From contig DAIESR010000269.1 of the NCBI GenBank assembly GCA_027346205.1, positions 1 to 5,900 on the forward strand: a stretch of 5,900 nt of DNA, in the 5' to 3' direction. The position numbers were made by a program, and so were the translations under genes. Shown piece after piece: positions 1 to 5,211 of the stretch; the first letter of the stretch is position 1, and each line of letters opens with the position of its first letter. This DNA comes from Beijerinckiaceae bacterium. GTDB taxonomy: Bacteria; Pseudomonadota; Alphaproteobacteria; Rhizobiales; Beijerinckiaceae. Below the pieces are notes generated by a model that saw only the letters and a list, made by a program, of their open reading frames with translations, had not been told where the DNA came from and ran no database searches.

Positions 1-1260
1 CAACCGCGCCATCGTGAAGCCGCGCAGGAGGTCTGGCGGCGCATGACTCAGGCGGGCGACATCTATATCTCAAAATATCCGGGCTGGTATTCGGTTCGCG
101 ACGAAGCCTTTTTTGACGAGTCCGAGTTGACGTTGAGCGCCGACGGCAAGCGCTTTGCGCCGAGCGGGGCGCCGGTCGAATGGGTGGAGGAGGAGAGCTA
201 TTATTTCAAGCTCTCGGCCTATCAGGAGCGGCTTCTCGCGCATTACCGGGAGCATCCCGATTTCATCGTGCCGGAAAGCTATCGCAACGAAATCATCTCC
301 TTCGTCGATCGCGGCCTCAACGATCTTTCGATCAGCCGCTCGACCTTCGACTGGGGCATTCCGGTGCCGGGCGACCCCAAACATGTGATGTATGTCTGGG
401 TCGATGCCTTGACGAATTACATCACGGCGACGGGCTTCCCCGACGCTACAGCGGAGCGCGCGAAATTCTGGCCGGCCGATGCGCATGTGATCGGCAAGGA
501 TATCACCCGCTTTCATGCCATCTATTGGCCGGCTTTCTTGATGTCTGCCGGCGTCGCGCTTCCGAAGCGGATCGTCGTTCACGGTTTTCTGTTCAACCGC
601 GGCGAGAAAATGTCGAAATCGGTCGGCAATGTCATCGATCCTTTCGCCTTGATCGATCATTACGGCGTCGATCCGCTGCGCTATTTCTTCCTGCGTGAAG
701 TGCCTTTCGGACAGGACGGCAATTATTCGCATGAATCGATCGTCGCGCGTATGAATGCCGATCTCGCCAATGATCTCGGCAATCTGGCGCAGCGCTCGCT
801 GTCGATGATCGCCAAGAATTGCGACGGGCGGTTTCCCGAGCCTTCGGATTTCACCGAGGCGGATCGCGCGATCCTTGCCGCTGCGGCCGCGCTGCTCGGC
901 AAGGCGCGGCTTGCGATGCAAGGTTTCGCGCTCCATATGATCCTGACGGAGATCTGGCACGTGGTCGGCGAGGCCAATCGCTATTTCGCGGCGGAAGAGC
1001 CGTGGACCAAGCGCAAGACCGACCCAGCCCGCATGGCGACCATCCTCTATGTCACGGCGCAGGTTTTGCGTAGGATCGCCATTCTCACTCAACCTTTCAT
1101 GCCTGCGGCCATGACAAAGCTTCTCGATCTTTTAGGCGTCGCACCTGACTGTCGCGACTTTGCCCATATCGCGGCGGAAGAGGCTGCCGGACGAACCCTG
1201 CCGCCGCCCGCTGCGATTTTCCCGCGCTATGTCGAAGCGGAAGCGGCCAAACCAGCCTGA
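1..1260 (+). CDS. metG: Methionyl-tRNA synthetase, 3' part (N-terminus outside window)
   Basis: Cytoplasmic class I aminoacyl-tRNA synthetase that charges tRNA-Met with methionine using ATP. The frame is open from base 1, and the residues before the ATG at 43 (ending EVWRRM) continue the family alignment, so that ATG is internal. About 419 residues are present; I estimate that roughly the first 100, with the HIGH motif, lie upstream. The KMSKS ATP-binding loop is at 607-621, within [11 protein letters not shown]. The connective region (about 82-220, [14 protein letters not shown] to [11 protein letters not shown]) has no cysteines where zinc-type enzymes have CxxC pairs, so this is the zinc-free form. 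The anticodon-binding helix bundle follows, with NLAQR at 781-795 and a tryptophan at 1003-1005 at positions matching the E. coli anticodon contacts. The protein stops after this domain, without the C-terminal tRNA-binding domain of longer MetG proteins. It is the first visible gene of an operon with tatD and an MBL-fold gene. Confidence 0.97.
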   Translation, partial: QPRHREAAQEVWRRMTQAGDIYISKYPGWYSVRDEAFFDESELTLSADGKRFAPSGAPVEWVEEESYYFKLSAYQERLLAHYREHPDFIVPESYRNEIISFVDRGLNDLSISRSTFDWGIPVPGDPKHVMYVWVDALTNYITATGFPDATAERAKFWPADAHVIGKDITRFHAIYWPAFLMSAGVALPKRIVVHGFLFNRGEKMSKSVGNVIDPFALIDHYGVDPLRYFFLREVPFGQDGNYSHESIVARMNADLANDLGNLAQRSLSMIAKNCDGRFPEPSDFTEADRAILAAAAALLGKARLAMQGFALHMILTEIWHVVGEANRYFAAEEPWTKRKTDPARMATILYVTAQVLRRIAILTQPFMPAAMTKLLDLLGVAPDCRDFAHIAAEEAAGRTLPPPAAIFPRYVEAEAAKPA

Positions 1261-1267
1261 GTTGCCG

Positions 1268-2065
1268 ATGCTGATCGACACCCATTGTCATCTCGATTTT
1301 CCCGATTTCGCGCCGGAACGCGATGCCGTTGTCGCGCGCGCCCAAGGCGCCGGGCTCTCGCGGATGATCACCATTTCGACCCAGGTCGAAAAATTTCCGA
1401 CGATTTCCGCCATCGCCGACGCCTATGAGAATGTCTATTGCACCGTCGGCACCCATCCGCATGAGGCGCATGTCGAGCCGGAAGCTTCGGTGGAAAAGCT
1501 CGTCGCGCTGGCGCAGCATCGCAAATGCGTCGGGATCGGCGAGGCTGGCCTCGATTATCATTATGACCGCGCGCCGCGCGATGTCGCCCACCGCGTCTTC
1601 CGCACCCATATAGCGGCCGCGCGCGAAAGCGGTCTGCCGCTCGTGATCCACGCGCGCGATGCCGATGCCGATGTCGCCGCCATTCTCGAAGATGAAATGG
1701 GGAAGGGTACATTCAAAGCCCTGCTCCATTGCTTCACCTCCTCGCGTCAATTGGCCGAGACGGCTGTGGCTCTTGGCCTCTCGATCTCGTTTTCAGGTGT
1801 CTTGACCTTCAAGAAATCGGACGAGCTGCGCGCGATCGCGCGCGACGTACCGCAGGATCGGCTCCTCGTCGAAACCGATGCGCCTTTTCTCGCGCCCGTG
1901 CCTTTTCGCGGTAAGCGTAATGAGCCGGCTTTCGTGACGGAAACCGCAAAAGTCCTCGCCGAAGTCAAAGGCCTTTCCGAGACCGAGCTGGCAACGATCA
2001 CCACCGCCAACGCGCTGCGGCTGTTTTCCAAAATGCCGGCCCCGGTGGCGACAGCGGCGGCATGA
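1268..2065 (+). CDS. tatD: TatD-family metal-dependent hydrolase (putative deoxyribonuclease)
   Basis: A TIM-barrel hydrolase of the TatD/YcfH group; characterised members are metal-dependent 3'-5' DNases acting on single-stranded DNA, but the physiological substrate of this copy is unknown. With the ATG at 1268 the protein has 265 residues, the usual family length. Metal-ligand candidates are H6 and H8 (THCHLD), E92 (GIGEAGLDYHYD), H128 (LVIHARD), H154 (LLHCFTS) and D204 (ETDAPFLAPVPFRGKRNEP, the family C-terminal signature). An in-frame start at 1160 would add 36 residues lying inside metG that look unlike the family, so I reject it. A TTG at 1262 would add only two residues and cannot be excluded. 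The gene starts 7 bases after the metG stop with only a weak ribosome site, and its TGA overlaps the next ATG, suggesting translational coupling through the operon. The symbol is by family; ycfH is the synonym for the metG/holB-linked type. Confidence 0.93.
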   Translation: MLIDTHCHLDFPDFAPERDAVVARAQGAGLSRMITISTQVEKFPTISAIADAYENVYCTVGTHPHEAHVEPEASVEKLVALAQHRKCVGIGEAGLDYHYDRAPRDVAHRVFRTHIAAARESGLPLVIHARDADADVAAILEDEMGKGTFKALLHCFTSSRQLAETAVALGLSISFSGVLTFKKSDELRAIARDVPQDRLLVETDAPFLAPVPFRGKRNEPAFVTETAKVLAEVKGLSETELATITTANALRLFSKMPAPVATAAA

Positions 2066-2859
2066 GCCTCACGGTCACCATCCTTGGCTGTGGCTCGTCG
2101 GGTGGCGTACCTCGCGTCGGCCAAGGCTGGGGCGCCTGTGATCCGAATAATCCGAAGAACCGTCGCCGCCGCTGCTCGATCCTCGTCGAACGTATTGGGG
2201 ACGACGGCGGCAAGACTGTCATCCTCGTCGATATGGGAGCAGATCTGCGCAATCAATTGCTCGACTGTGACGTCAGCCATCTCGATGCGATTTTGCTCAC
2301 CCATCCGCATGCCGACCATATTCATGGGATCGATGATGTGCGCCCGCTCGTCATTCAGGCGAAGCAGCGGATCGATCTCTATATGGATGCCGAGACATCC
2401 GGGGTCGTGCGCGATCATTTCGCCTATATATTCGAGACGCCTCAAGGCAGCTATTACCCGCCCTTGCTGACCGAAAAGCGCCTCTATCCCGGTAAGCTCT
2501 GCATCGTGAAGGGTGCCGGCGGCGCGATCGAAGCCATGCCATTCCGCCTGGACCATGGTGAAATCCCGTCGCTCGGGTTTCGTTTCGGCAATGTCGCTTA
2601 TTCGCCCGATCTCAACGGCATACCGACCGAAAGCCGGCAAGCGCTCGAAGGTCTCGATCTTTGGATCGTCGATGCGTTGCGCTACACGCCGCATCCGAGC
2701 CATTTCTCCTTGCCCGAGACGCTCGAATGGATCGAAAGGGTGAAGCCGAAGCGCGCGATTCTCACCAACCTGCACACGGATCTCGATTTCGCGCGGCTCC
2801 AAGGCGAGTTGCCAGCCAATGTCGAGCCGGCCTTTGATGGGATGCAGCTCTCCATTTGA
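2062..2859 (+). CDS. MBL-fold metallo-hydrolase, PhnP-like
   Basis: A 265-residue metallo-beta-lactamase-fold hydrolase. The N-terminus (TILGCGSSGGVPRVG) and overall layout resemble PhnP, the cyclic ribose-phosphate phosphodiesterase of the C-P lyase pathway, and, more distantly, RNase Z. The dinuclear metal motif HxHxDH is at residues 81-86 (THPHADHIHG). Further candidate ligands are H165 (LDHGEIPSLG), D183 (YSPDLNGIP) and H238 (NLHTDLD). H214 in PSHFSL sits where PhnP has an extra active-site histidine. No signal peptide or membrane segment is visible, so it is probably cytoplasmic. The ATG overlaps the tatD stop by four bases (ATGA), marking co-translation with tatD and metG. No phosphonate genes are nearby, so the C-P lyase role should not be transferred; a nucleic-acid or nucleotide phosphodiester substrate would fit the neighbours, but that is inference. 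I see no intrinsic terminator with a T-run after the stop. Confidence 0.9.
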   Translation: MSLTVTILGCGSSGGVPRVGQGWGACDPNNPKNRRRRCSILVERIGDDGGKTVILVDMGADLRNQLLDCDVSHLDAILLTHPHADHIHGIDDVRPLVIQAKQRIDLYMDAETSGVVRDHFAYIFETPQGSYYPPLLTEKRLYPGKLCIVKGAGGAIEAMPFRLDHGEIPSLGFRFGNVAYSPDLNGIPTESRQALEGLDLWIVDALRYTPHPSHFSLPETLEWIERVKPKRAILTNLHTDLDFARLQGELPANVEPAFDGMQLSI

Positions 2860-2900
2860 AAAAGATGGAAGCGTCGGCGGAATGAATCTGTCCTATCTAA

Positions 2901-2928
2901 AAGTTCCATAATATTGATTATGCGAATT
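2901..2928. other. dif-like (XerC/XerD-type) palindromic site
   Basis: The core CATAATATTGATTATG (2907-2922) is a perfect 6-base inverted repeat around a 4-base spacer. Read as an 11+6+11 recombination site, the arms are 2901-2911 and 2918-2928 and the centre is TATTGA. Against the E. coli dif site from memory, in reverse orientation, I count 19 of 28 identical bases, including the CATAA and TTATG half-site ends and the CG after the right arm. It lies 41 bases after the MBL gene stop. It could be the chromosomal dif, an integration site for an element that uses Xer recombinases, or just an AT-rich palindrome bound by another protein. No recombinase gene is in the window. Confidence 0.4.
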
Positions 2929-3043
2929 ACAGTTTGCGCCAGAACCGATTGCGCCGGATGGGACTCGCCTGACGCGCCAGACCACTCCAGCACTCATTCA
3001 TGGTCCAGCCGTCGTCCATGGTCGCAGCGCCTGGCCCTTTGTC

Positions 3044-3077
3044 GTGTTCCTGCCCGGTTCAGCCGGCAGTGTTCCTG
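3044..3077. repeat. Small direct repeat flanking a bulged hairpin
   Basis: GTGTTCCTG occurs at 3044-3052 and again at 3069-3077. Between and overlapping the copies is a hairpin: CTGC (3050-3053) and CGG (3055-3057) pair with CCG (3063-3065) and GCAG (3066-3069), with one bulged C and a TTCAG loop. A third GTTCAG box (3057-3062) lies in this loop region. The function is unknown, and the elements are short enough that chance cannot be dismissed. Confidence 0.3.
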
Positions 3078-3113
3078 AGGTCGTGCGCTGTCTCCATGGC
3101 GTGGCATTTCGAT

Positions 3114-3147
3114 GTTCAGGGGCGGTTCAGTCTCATTTTGGTATAGT
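3114..3147 (+). promoter_or_regulatory. Candidate activator-bound promoter: tandem GTTCAG boxes plus TATAGT
   Basis: GTTCAG at 3114-3119 is repeated exactly at 3125-3130, an 11-base period (6-base box, 5-base spacer) typical of tandem sites for OmpR-family response regulators. TATAGT at 3142-3147 is a plausible -10 hexamer. The boxes would then cover the -35 area, where no consensus hexamer is visible, as in many activator-dependent promoters. Transcription would start near 3154 and run toward the cold-shock gene, giving a leader of about 280 bases, or could make a separate small RNA. The regulator is not identifiable from the window. Confidence 0.35.
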
Positions 3148-3176
3148 TCAAGCTCTGCTTGGCGTGTAAATGAGAC
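3130..3176. repeat. Nested inverted repeat
   Basis: GTCTCATTT (3130-3138) is perfectly complementary in inverted orientation to AAATGAGAC (3168-3176). Inside the loop, CAAGC (3149-3153) and GCTTG (3157-3161) form a second perfect stem around TCT. The left outer arm begins in the last base of the second GTTCAG box. It may be a DNA-level operator, or an RNA fold if transcribed from a promoter further upstream. If transcription starts near 3154, only the right part would be in the RNA. Confidence 0.35.
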
Positions 3177-3178
3177 AA

Positions 3179-3434
3179 GTCCATCGCGGATTGGTGCAAA
3201 AGCGGTAGCCAACATGCCGGCTCTTCTGCTATTTATAAGTTTAGCGCGGGACTTTCGGCATTCATATTAGATACGATCGCGATACGGTCCGGGTCGGTCG
3301 CCTTAGGGAATTGCCCCTGGGTGCTCGGCCAACACGCACACCAACGGCACCGTTCGTTGTTGCATAGTCGAAAACGAGTGGTTCCCGAGAGGTGACGGCG
3401 GGGCGCTTCTGGTTGGGATACGAGCAGGCAGAAC
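3179..3434 (+). promoter_or_regulatory. Probable upstream region and long leader of the cold-shock gene
   Basis: About 255 bases precede the ATG at 3435 without a gene. Long structured leaders are typical of cold-shock mRNAs, where they govern temperature-dependent translation, so a leader here is expected from the family. Visible local elements are GATACG repeated at an 11-base period (3270-3275 and 3281-3286), a small hairpin AGGG/CCCT (3305-3308 and 3315-3318), and TCGTT/AACGA (3354-3358 and 3373-3377). The ribosome site is weak (GAGCAGG, 3422-3428, 6 bases before the ATG). I see no confident -35/-10 pair within this stretch, and no classic CspA cold box was identified. Confidence 0.3.
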
Positions 3435-4100
3435 ATGAGCAAAGGTAAAGAATTCCGGGGACCGAAAAAGCGCGGTTTCGACGATGACGGTCCTTCACCC
3501 TATGATGCACCGCGTACCAGCCGGCATTCGCGTCCCGCTTTCGGCGGTGGCGGTGGCGGCTTTGGTGGCGGCCCCGAAATGGCGCCGCCGATGACCGGCA
3601 CGCCCGTTGATGCCATAGTCAAATGGTTCAAGGGCGACAAAGGCTTCGGCTTTGTCGAATTGAGCAATGGCACTGGCGATGCCTTTTTGCACATCGGCGC
3701 TCTGCAAGCCGCTGGCTATGAGACGGTGCCGCCTGGTGCCAAGCTCAAGGTATATGTCGGCAATGGCGCCAAGGGTGCCCAAGTGACGCGCGTGCTGGAG
3801 GTCGATACCGCCGGTGCGGCTGAACGGGCCCCGCCGCCTCGTTTTGGCGATCAGCCTCGGCCTGCGCGGCGGCATCCCGACCCTTCCACGGCTGTGCAGG
3901 TCAGCGGCACCGTCAAGTGGTTTGATGACAACAAGGGCTTCGGCTTCGTGCAGTCGAATGACGGTGGCAAGGACGTTTTCGTCCATATTTCCATCCTCGG
4001 ACCTTCTGGCATTCAGCATCTTGACGAGGGCCAGTCGGTCACGATGCGGGTCGTCGATACGCCGAAGGGTCGTGAGGCGCTGTCCATCGAATTGGGGTGA
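3435..4100 (+). CDS. Two-domain cold-shock protein with glycine-rich N-terminal tail
   Basis: A 221-residue cytoplasmic protein with two cold-shock domains, OB-fold modules that bind single-stranded RNA or DNA. Residues 1-57 are charged, then rich in glycine and proline (GGGGGGFGGG at 37-46), probably disordered. The first domain spans about 58-123, with RNP1 KGFGFV at 69-74 and RNP2 AFLHI at 83-87. A basic, proline-rich linker follows (about 130-152). The second domain spans about 156-221, with RNP1 at 167-172 and RNP2 VFVHI at 181-185, and the protein ends immediately after it. Domain two is closer to canonical CspA (SGTVKWFDDNKGFGFV); domain one diverges, with a leucine in RNP2. Double-domain proteins of about this size are common in alphaproteobacteria, where they probably act as RNA chaperones or translation modulators. 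The gene is monocistronic: a long region lies upstream and a strong terminator downstream. No csp numbering can be assigned from sequence alone. Confidence 0.93.
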   Translation: MSKGKEFRGPKKRGFDDDGPSPYDAPRTSRHSRPAFGGGGGGFGGGPEMAPPMTGTPVDAIVKWFKGDKGFGFVELSNGTGDAFLHIGALQAAGYETVPPGAKLKVYVGNGAKGAQVTRVLEVDTAGAAERAPPPRFGDQPRPARRHPDPSTAVQVSGTVKWFDDNKGFGFVQSNDGGKDVFVHISILGPSGIQHLDEGQSVTMRVVDTPKGREALSIELG

Positions 4101-4165
4101 GGTCGGGCTGTCCGAGCCGGCTGTAACGCAGTGTGTTCGAGCTGATCGCCCAGCTGATTCCATCC

Positions 4166-4183
4166 GAGCGGAAAACGCTCTAA
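4166..4183. repeat. Short palindromic fragment resembling rhizobial intergenic repeats
   Basis: GAGCG (4166-4170) and CGCTC (4176-4180) pair around a GAAAA loop and are followed by TAAC. The pieces CGGAAAA and CTCTAAC also occur in the palindrome after mazG (5095-5101 and 5131-5137), which suggests a degraded copy of the same kind of interspersed element. The match is short. Confidence 0.35.
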
Positions 4184-4203
4184 CGAGCCAACCTACCATC
4201 ATA

Positions 4204-4236
4204 GAGCGGCGTCAAATCTGACGCCGCTCGATTTTT
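4204..4236 (+). terminator. Intrinsic terminator of the cold-shock gene
   Basis: A perfect 11-base stem, GAGCGGCGTCA (4204-4214) with TGACGCCGCTC (4219-4229), closes on an AATC loop and is followed by GA and five Ts (4232-4236). This is a textbook Rho-independent terminator for plus-strand transcription from the cold-shock gene. Its T-run ends 8 bases before the mazG ATG, in the space where a ribosome site and leader would normally lie. Confidence 0.9.
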
Positions 4237-4244
4237 ATCATCTC

Positions 4245-5078
4245 ATGGAAAACTCCCGTGACATCCTCAGACTTCTCGAAATCATGGCGGCTTTGCGCAC
4301 GCCAGATACGGGCTGTCCGTGGGATCTCGAGCAGGATTTCGCTTCGATCGCCCCCTACACGATCGAGGAAGCCTATGAGGTCGCAGATGCCATTGCACGG
4401 GGCGATCTCGTCGATCTGAAGGACGAATTGGGCGATCTGCTGTTGCAGGTCGTCTACCACGCCCGGATTGCGGAAGAGAAGCAGGCCTTCGATTTCGGCT
4501 CTGTCGTCGAAGCGATCAACGCGAAAATGATCCGCAGGCATCCGCATGTCTTCGGCTCTCGATCCGATCGTTCGGCTGAAGCCATCAAAGCGCGCTGGGC
4601 CGAGATCAAGGCTGAGGAAAAGGCGATGCGCCGGGCGGCTCGCGGTGAATCAGCGGATCAGCCGGTCGAACCGTCGGGGCTTTTATCCGACGTGCCGCTG
4701 GCCCTGCCGGGCCTCACCCGAGCCGTCAAGCTTCAGAGCAAGGCCTCGACGGTTGGCTGCGATTGGAACGATCCGGGTGCGGTTCTCGCCAAGATCCGCG
4801 AGGAAACCGAGGAGATCGAAGCAGCCCTTGCCGAAGGCGATTCGGTCGGAGCACGTGCGGAAATCGGGGATCTGCTTTTCGCAATTGCCAATCTTGCCCG
4901 CCATCTCGACGGCGATCCGGAAAGCGCCATACGCCAGACCAATGCCAAATTTGAGAGCCGCTTCGCTTTCATCGAGGCGGAACTCGCGCGCCAAGATCGC
5001 ACCCCCGCGCAAGCGACTCTCGCCGAAATGGATGCGCTTTGGGACGCGGCGAAGCTGCGCGAAAAGCAGGGCGGCTGA
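4245..5078 (+). CDS. mazG: Nucleoside triphosphate pyrophosphohydrolase MazG
   Basis: Hydrolyses nucleoside triphosphates to monophosphates and pyrophosphate; in E. coli it cleans up non-canonical dNTPs and modulates ppGpp. This 277-residue protein has the duplicated all-alpha layout of the long MazG form. The N-terminal domain carries GCPWDLEQ (23-30), EEAYE (41-45) and ELGDLL (61-66), the acidic Mg-binding helices, then RRHPHVF (97-103). The C-terminal domain repeats the pattern with EETEE (187-191) and EIGDLLFAIANLARH (206-220), then NAKFESRF. The start matches the E. coli protein to within a few residues (RLLxIMxxLR), so ATG 4245 is well supported. Yet no Shine-Dalgarno sequence precedes it, and a strong terminator ends 8 bases upstream, so initiation may be leaderless or depend on readthrough. 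The gene converges on hflX, a known mazG neighbour in rhizobia. Confidence 0.95.
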   Translation: MENSRDILRLLEIMAALRTPDTGCPWDLEQDFASIAPYTIEEAYEVADAIARGDLVDLKDELGDLLLQVVYHARIAEEKQAFDFGSVVEAINAKMIRRHPHVFGSRSDRSAEAIKARWAEIKAEEKAMRRAARGESADQPVEPSGLLSDVPLALPGLTRAVKLQSKASTVGCDWNDPGAVLAKIREETEEIEAALAEGDSVGARAEIGDLLFAIANLARHLDGDPESAIRQTNAKFESRFAFIEAELARQDRTPAQATLAEMDALWDAAKLREKQGG

Positions 5079-5083
5079 TAATC

Positions 5084-5134
5084 AGAGCATGTTCCGGAAA
5101 AGTTGATCGACTTTTCCGATTAAGAACATGCTCT
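5084..5134. repeat. Long palindromic intergenic repeat after mazG
   Basis: AGAGCATGTTC (5084-5094) pairs perfectly with GAACATGCTCT (5124-5134). Directly inside, CGGAAAAGT (5095-5103) pairs with ACTTTTCCG (5110-5118) around a 6-base loop. Five bases (5119-5123) bulge on the right arm only, giving about 20 paired bases. It starts 5 bases after the mazG stop. The composition and form match the palindromic elements interspersed in rhizobial genomes (RIME-like); family membership is from memory. It lacks a T-run on either side, so it is not a standard intrinsic terminator, but it may block or stabilise the 3' ends of the convergent transcripts. Confidence 0.7.
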
Positions 5135-5146
5135 AACTTCTTGAAA

Positions 5147-5211
5147 TAGAGCCGACTTGTCCCGGGGCGACATGGATCGTAAGCGATTCCATATGCTCGG
5201 GATCGGCTCTA
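5147..5211. repeat. Second palindromic repeat, overlapping the hflX stop
   Basis: TAGAGCCGA (5147-5155) pairs with TCGGCTCTA (5203-5211). After a 4-base bulge, TCCCG (5160-5164) pairs with CGGGA (5198-5202). Near the tip, ATGGA (5172-5176) and TCG (5177-5179) pair with CGA (5184-5186) and TCCAT (5188-5192), with one bulged T and a TAAG loop. The outermost bases 5209-5211 are the hflX stop codon on the minus strand. Read on the minus strand, the stem is followed by ATTT, a very weak T-tract, so it could serve as an imperfect terminator for hflX. It probably forms a mosaic unit with the palindrome at 5084-5134, 12 bases away. Confidence 0.6.

Larger units (their letters stand above)
2860..3434. 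other. 575-base gene-free region between the metG operon and the cold-shock gene
   Basis: No open frame here is convincing: those present are short, lack ribosome sites and resemble no family I know. The stretch is not empty of structure. It holds a dif-like palindrome (2901-2928), a bulged hairpin flanked by a 9-base direct repeat (3044-3077), GTTCAG boxes and a possible -10 box (3114-3147), a nested inverted repeat (3130-3176), and a probable leader of the cold-shock gene up to 3434. An AT-rich patch around 3226-3273 contrasts with the surrounding sequence. I see no tRNA or recognised riboswitch in it. Confidence 0.7.

Noticed and set aside
70..1092. 340-codon open frame on the minus strand opposite metG
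   Set aside because: It is fully antisense to a clear metG, and its arginine- and aspartate-rich translation is typical of shadow frames in GC-rich codon usage.
1160..1267. Upstream extension of tatD to an ATG inside metG
   Set aside because: The added residues overlap metG by about 100 bases and are unlike TatD proteins, which begin with the M-x-IDTHCHLD-type N-terminus seen at 1268.
1097..2802. Long minus-strand open frames (1097-1750 and 1747-2802) opposite tatD and the MBL gene
   Set aside because: They lie antisense to genes with complete family motifs; the translations show no recognisable domain and there is no independent promoter or ribosome site.
2920..3078. 52-codon plus-strand frame starting in the dif-like palindrome
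   Set aside because: It has no ribosome site, and the translation is rich in Ser, Arg, Cys and Trp with no known resemblance.
2994..3215. 73-codon minus-strand frame in the gene-free region
   Set aside because: It has no ribosome site, the translation is rich in Arg and Glu with no known domain, and it spans the candidate promoter and repeats rather than avoiding them.
3214..3270. Tiny plus-strand frame beginning MPALLLFISLA, suggestive of a signal-like peptide
   Set aside because: It has only 18 residues and no Shine-Dalgarno sequence; the hydrophobic start could come from the local AT-rich patch, so it is not supportable as a gene.
2860..3434. Possible tRNA, known riboswitch or integrase remnant in the large gap
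   Set aside because: I found no cloverleaf, TTC loop with acceptor pairing, recognisable aptamer, or translated recombinase motif on either strand.
3233..3510. Minus-strand frames overlapping the cold-shock start
   Set aside because: They run through the leader and the N-terminal tail codons in antisense, with no family features.
3495..4202. 235-codon minus-strand frame opposite the cold-shock gene
   Set aside because: It is antisense to two intact cold-shock domains and has no family resemblance, so it is a composition shadow.
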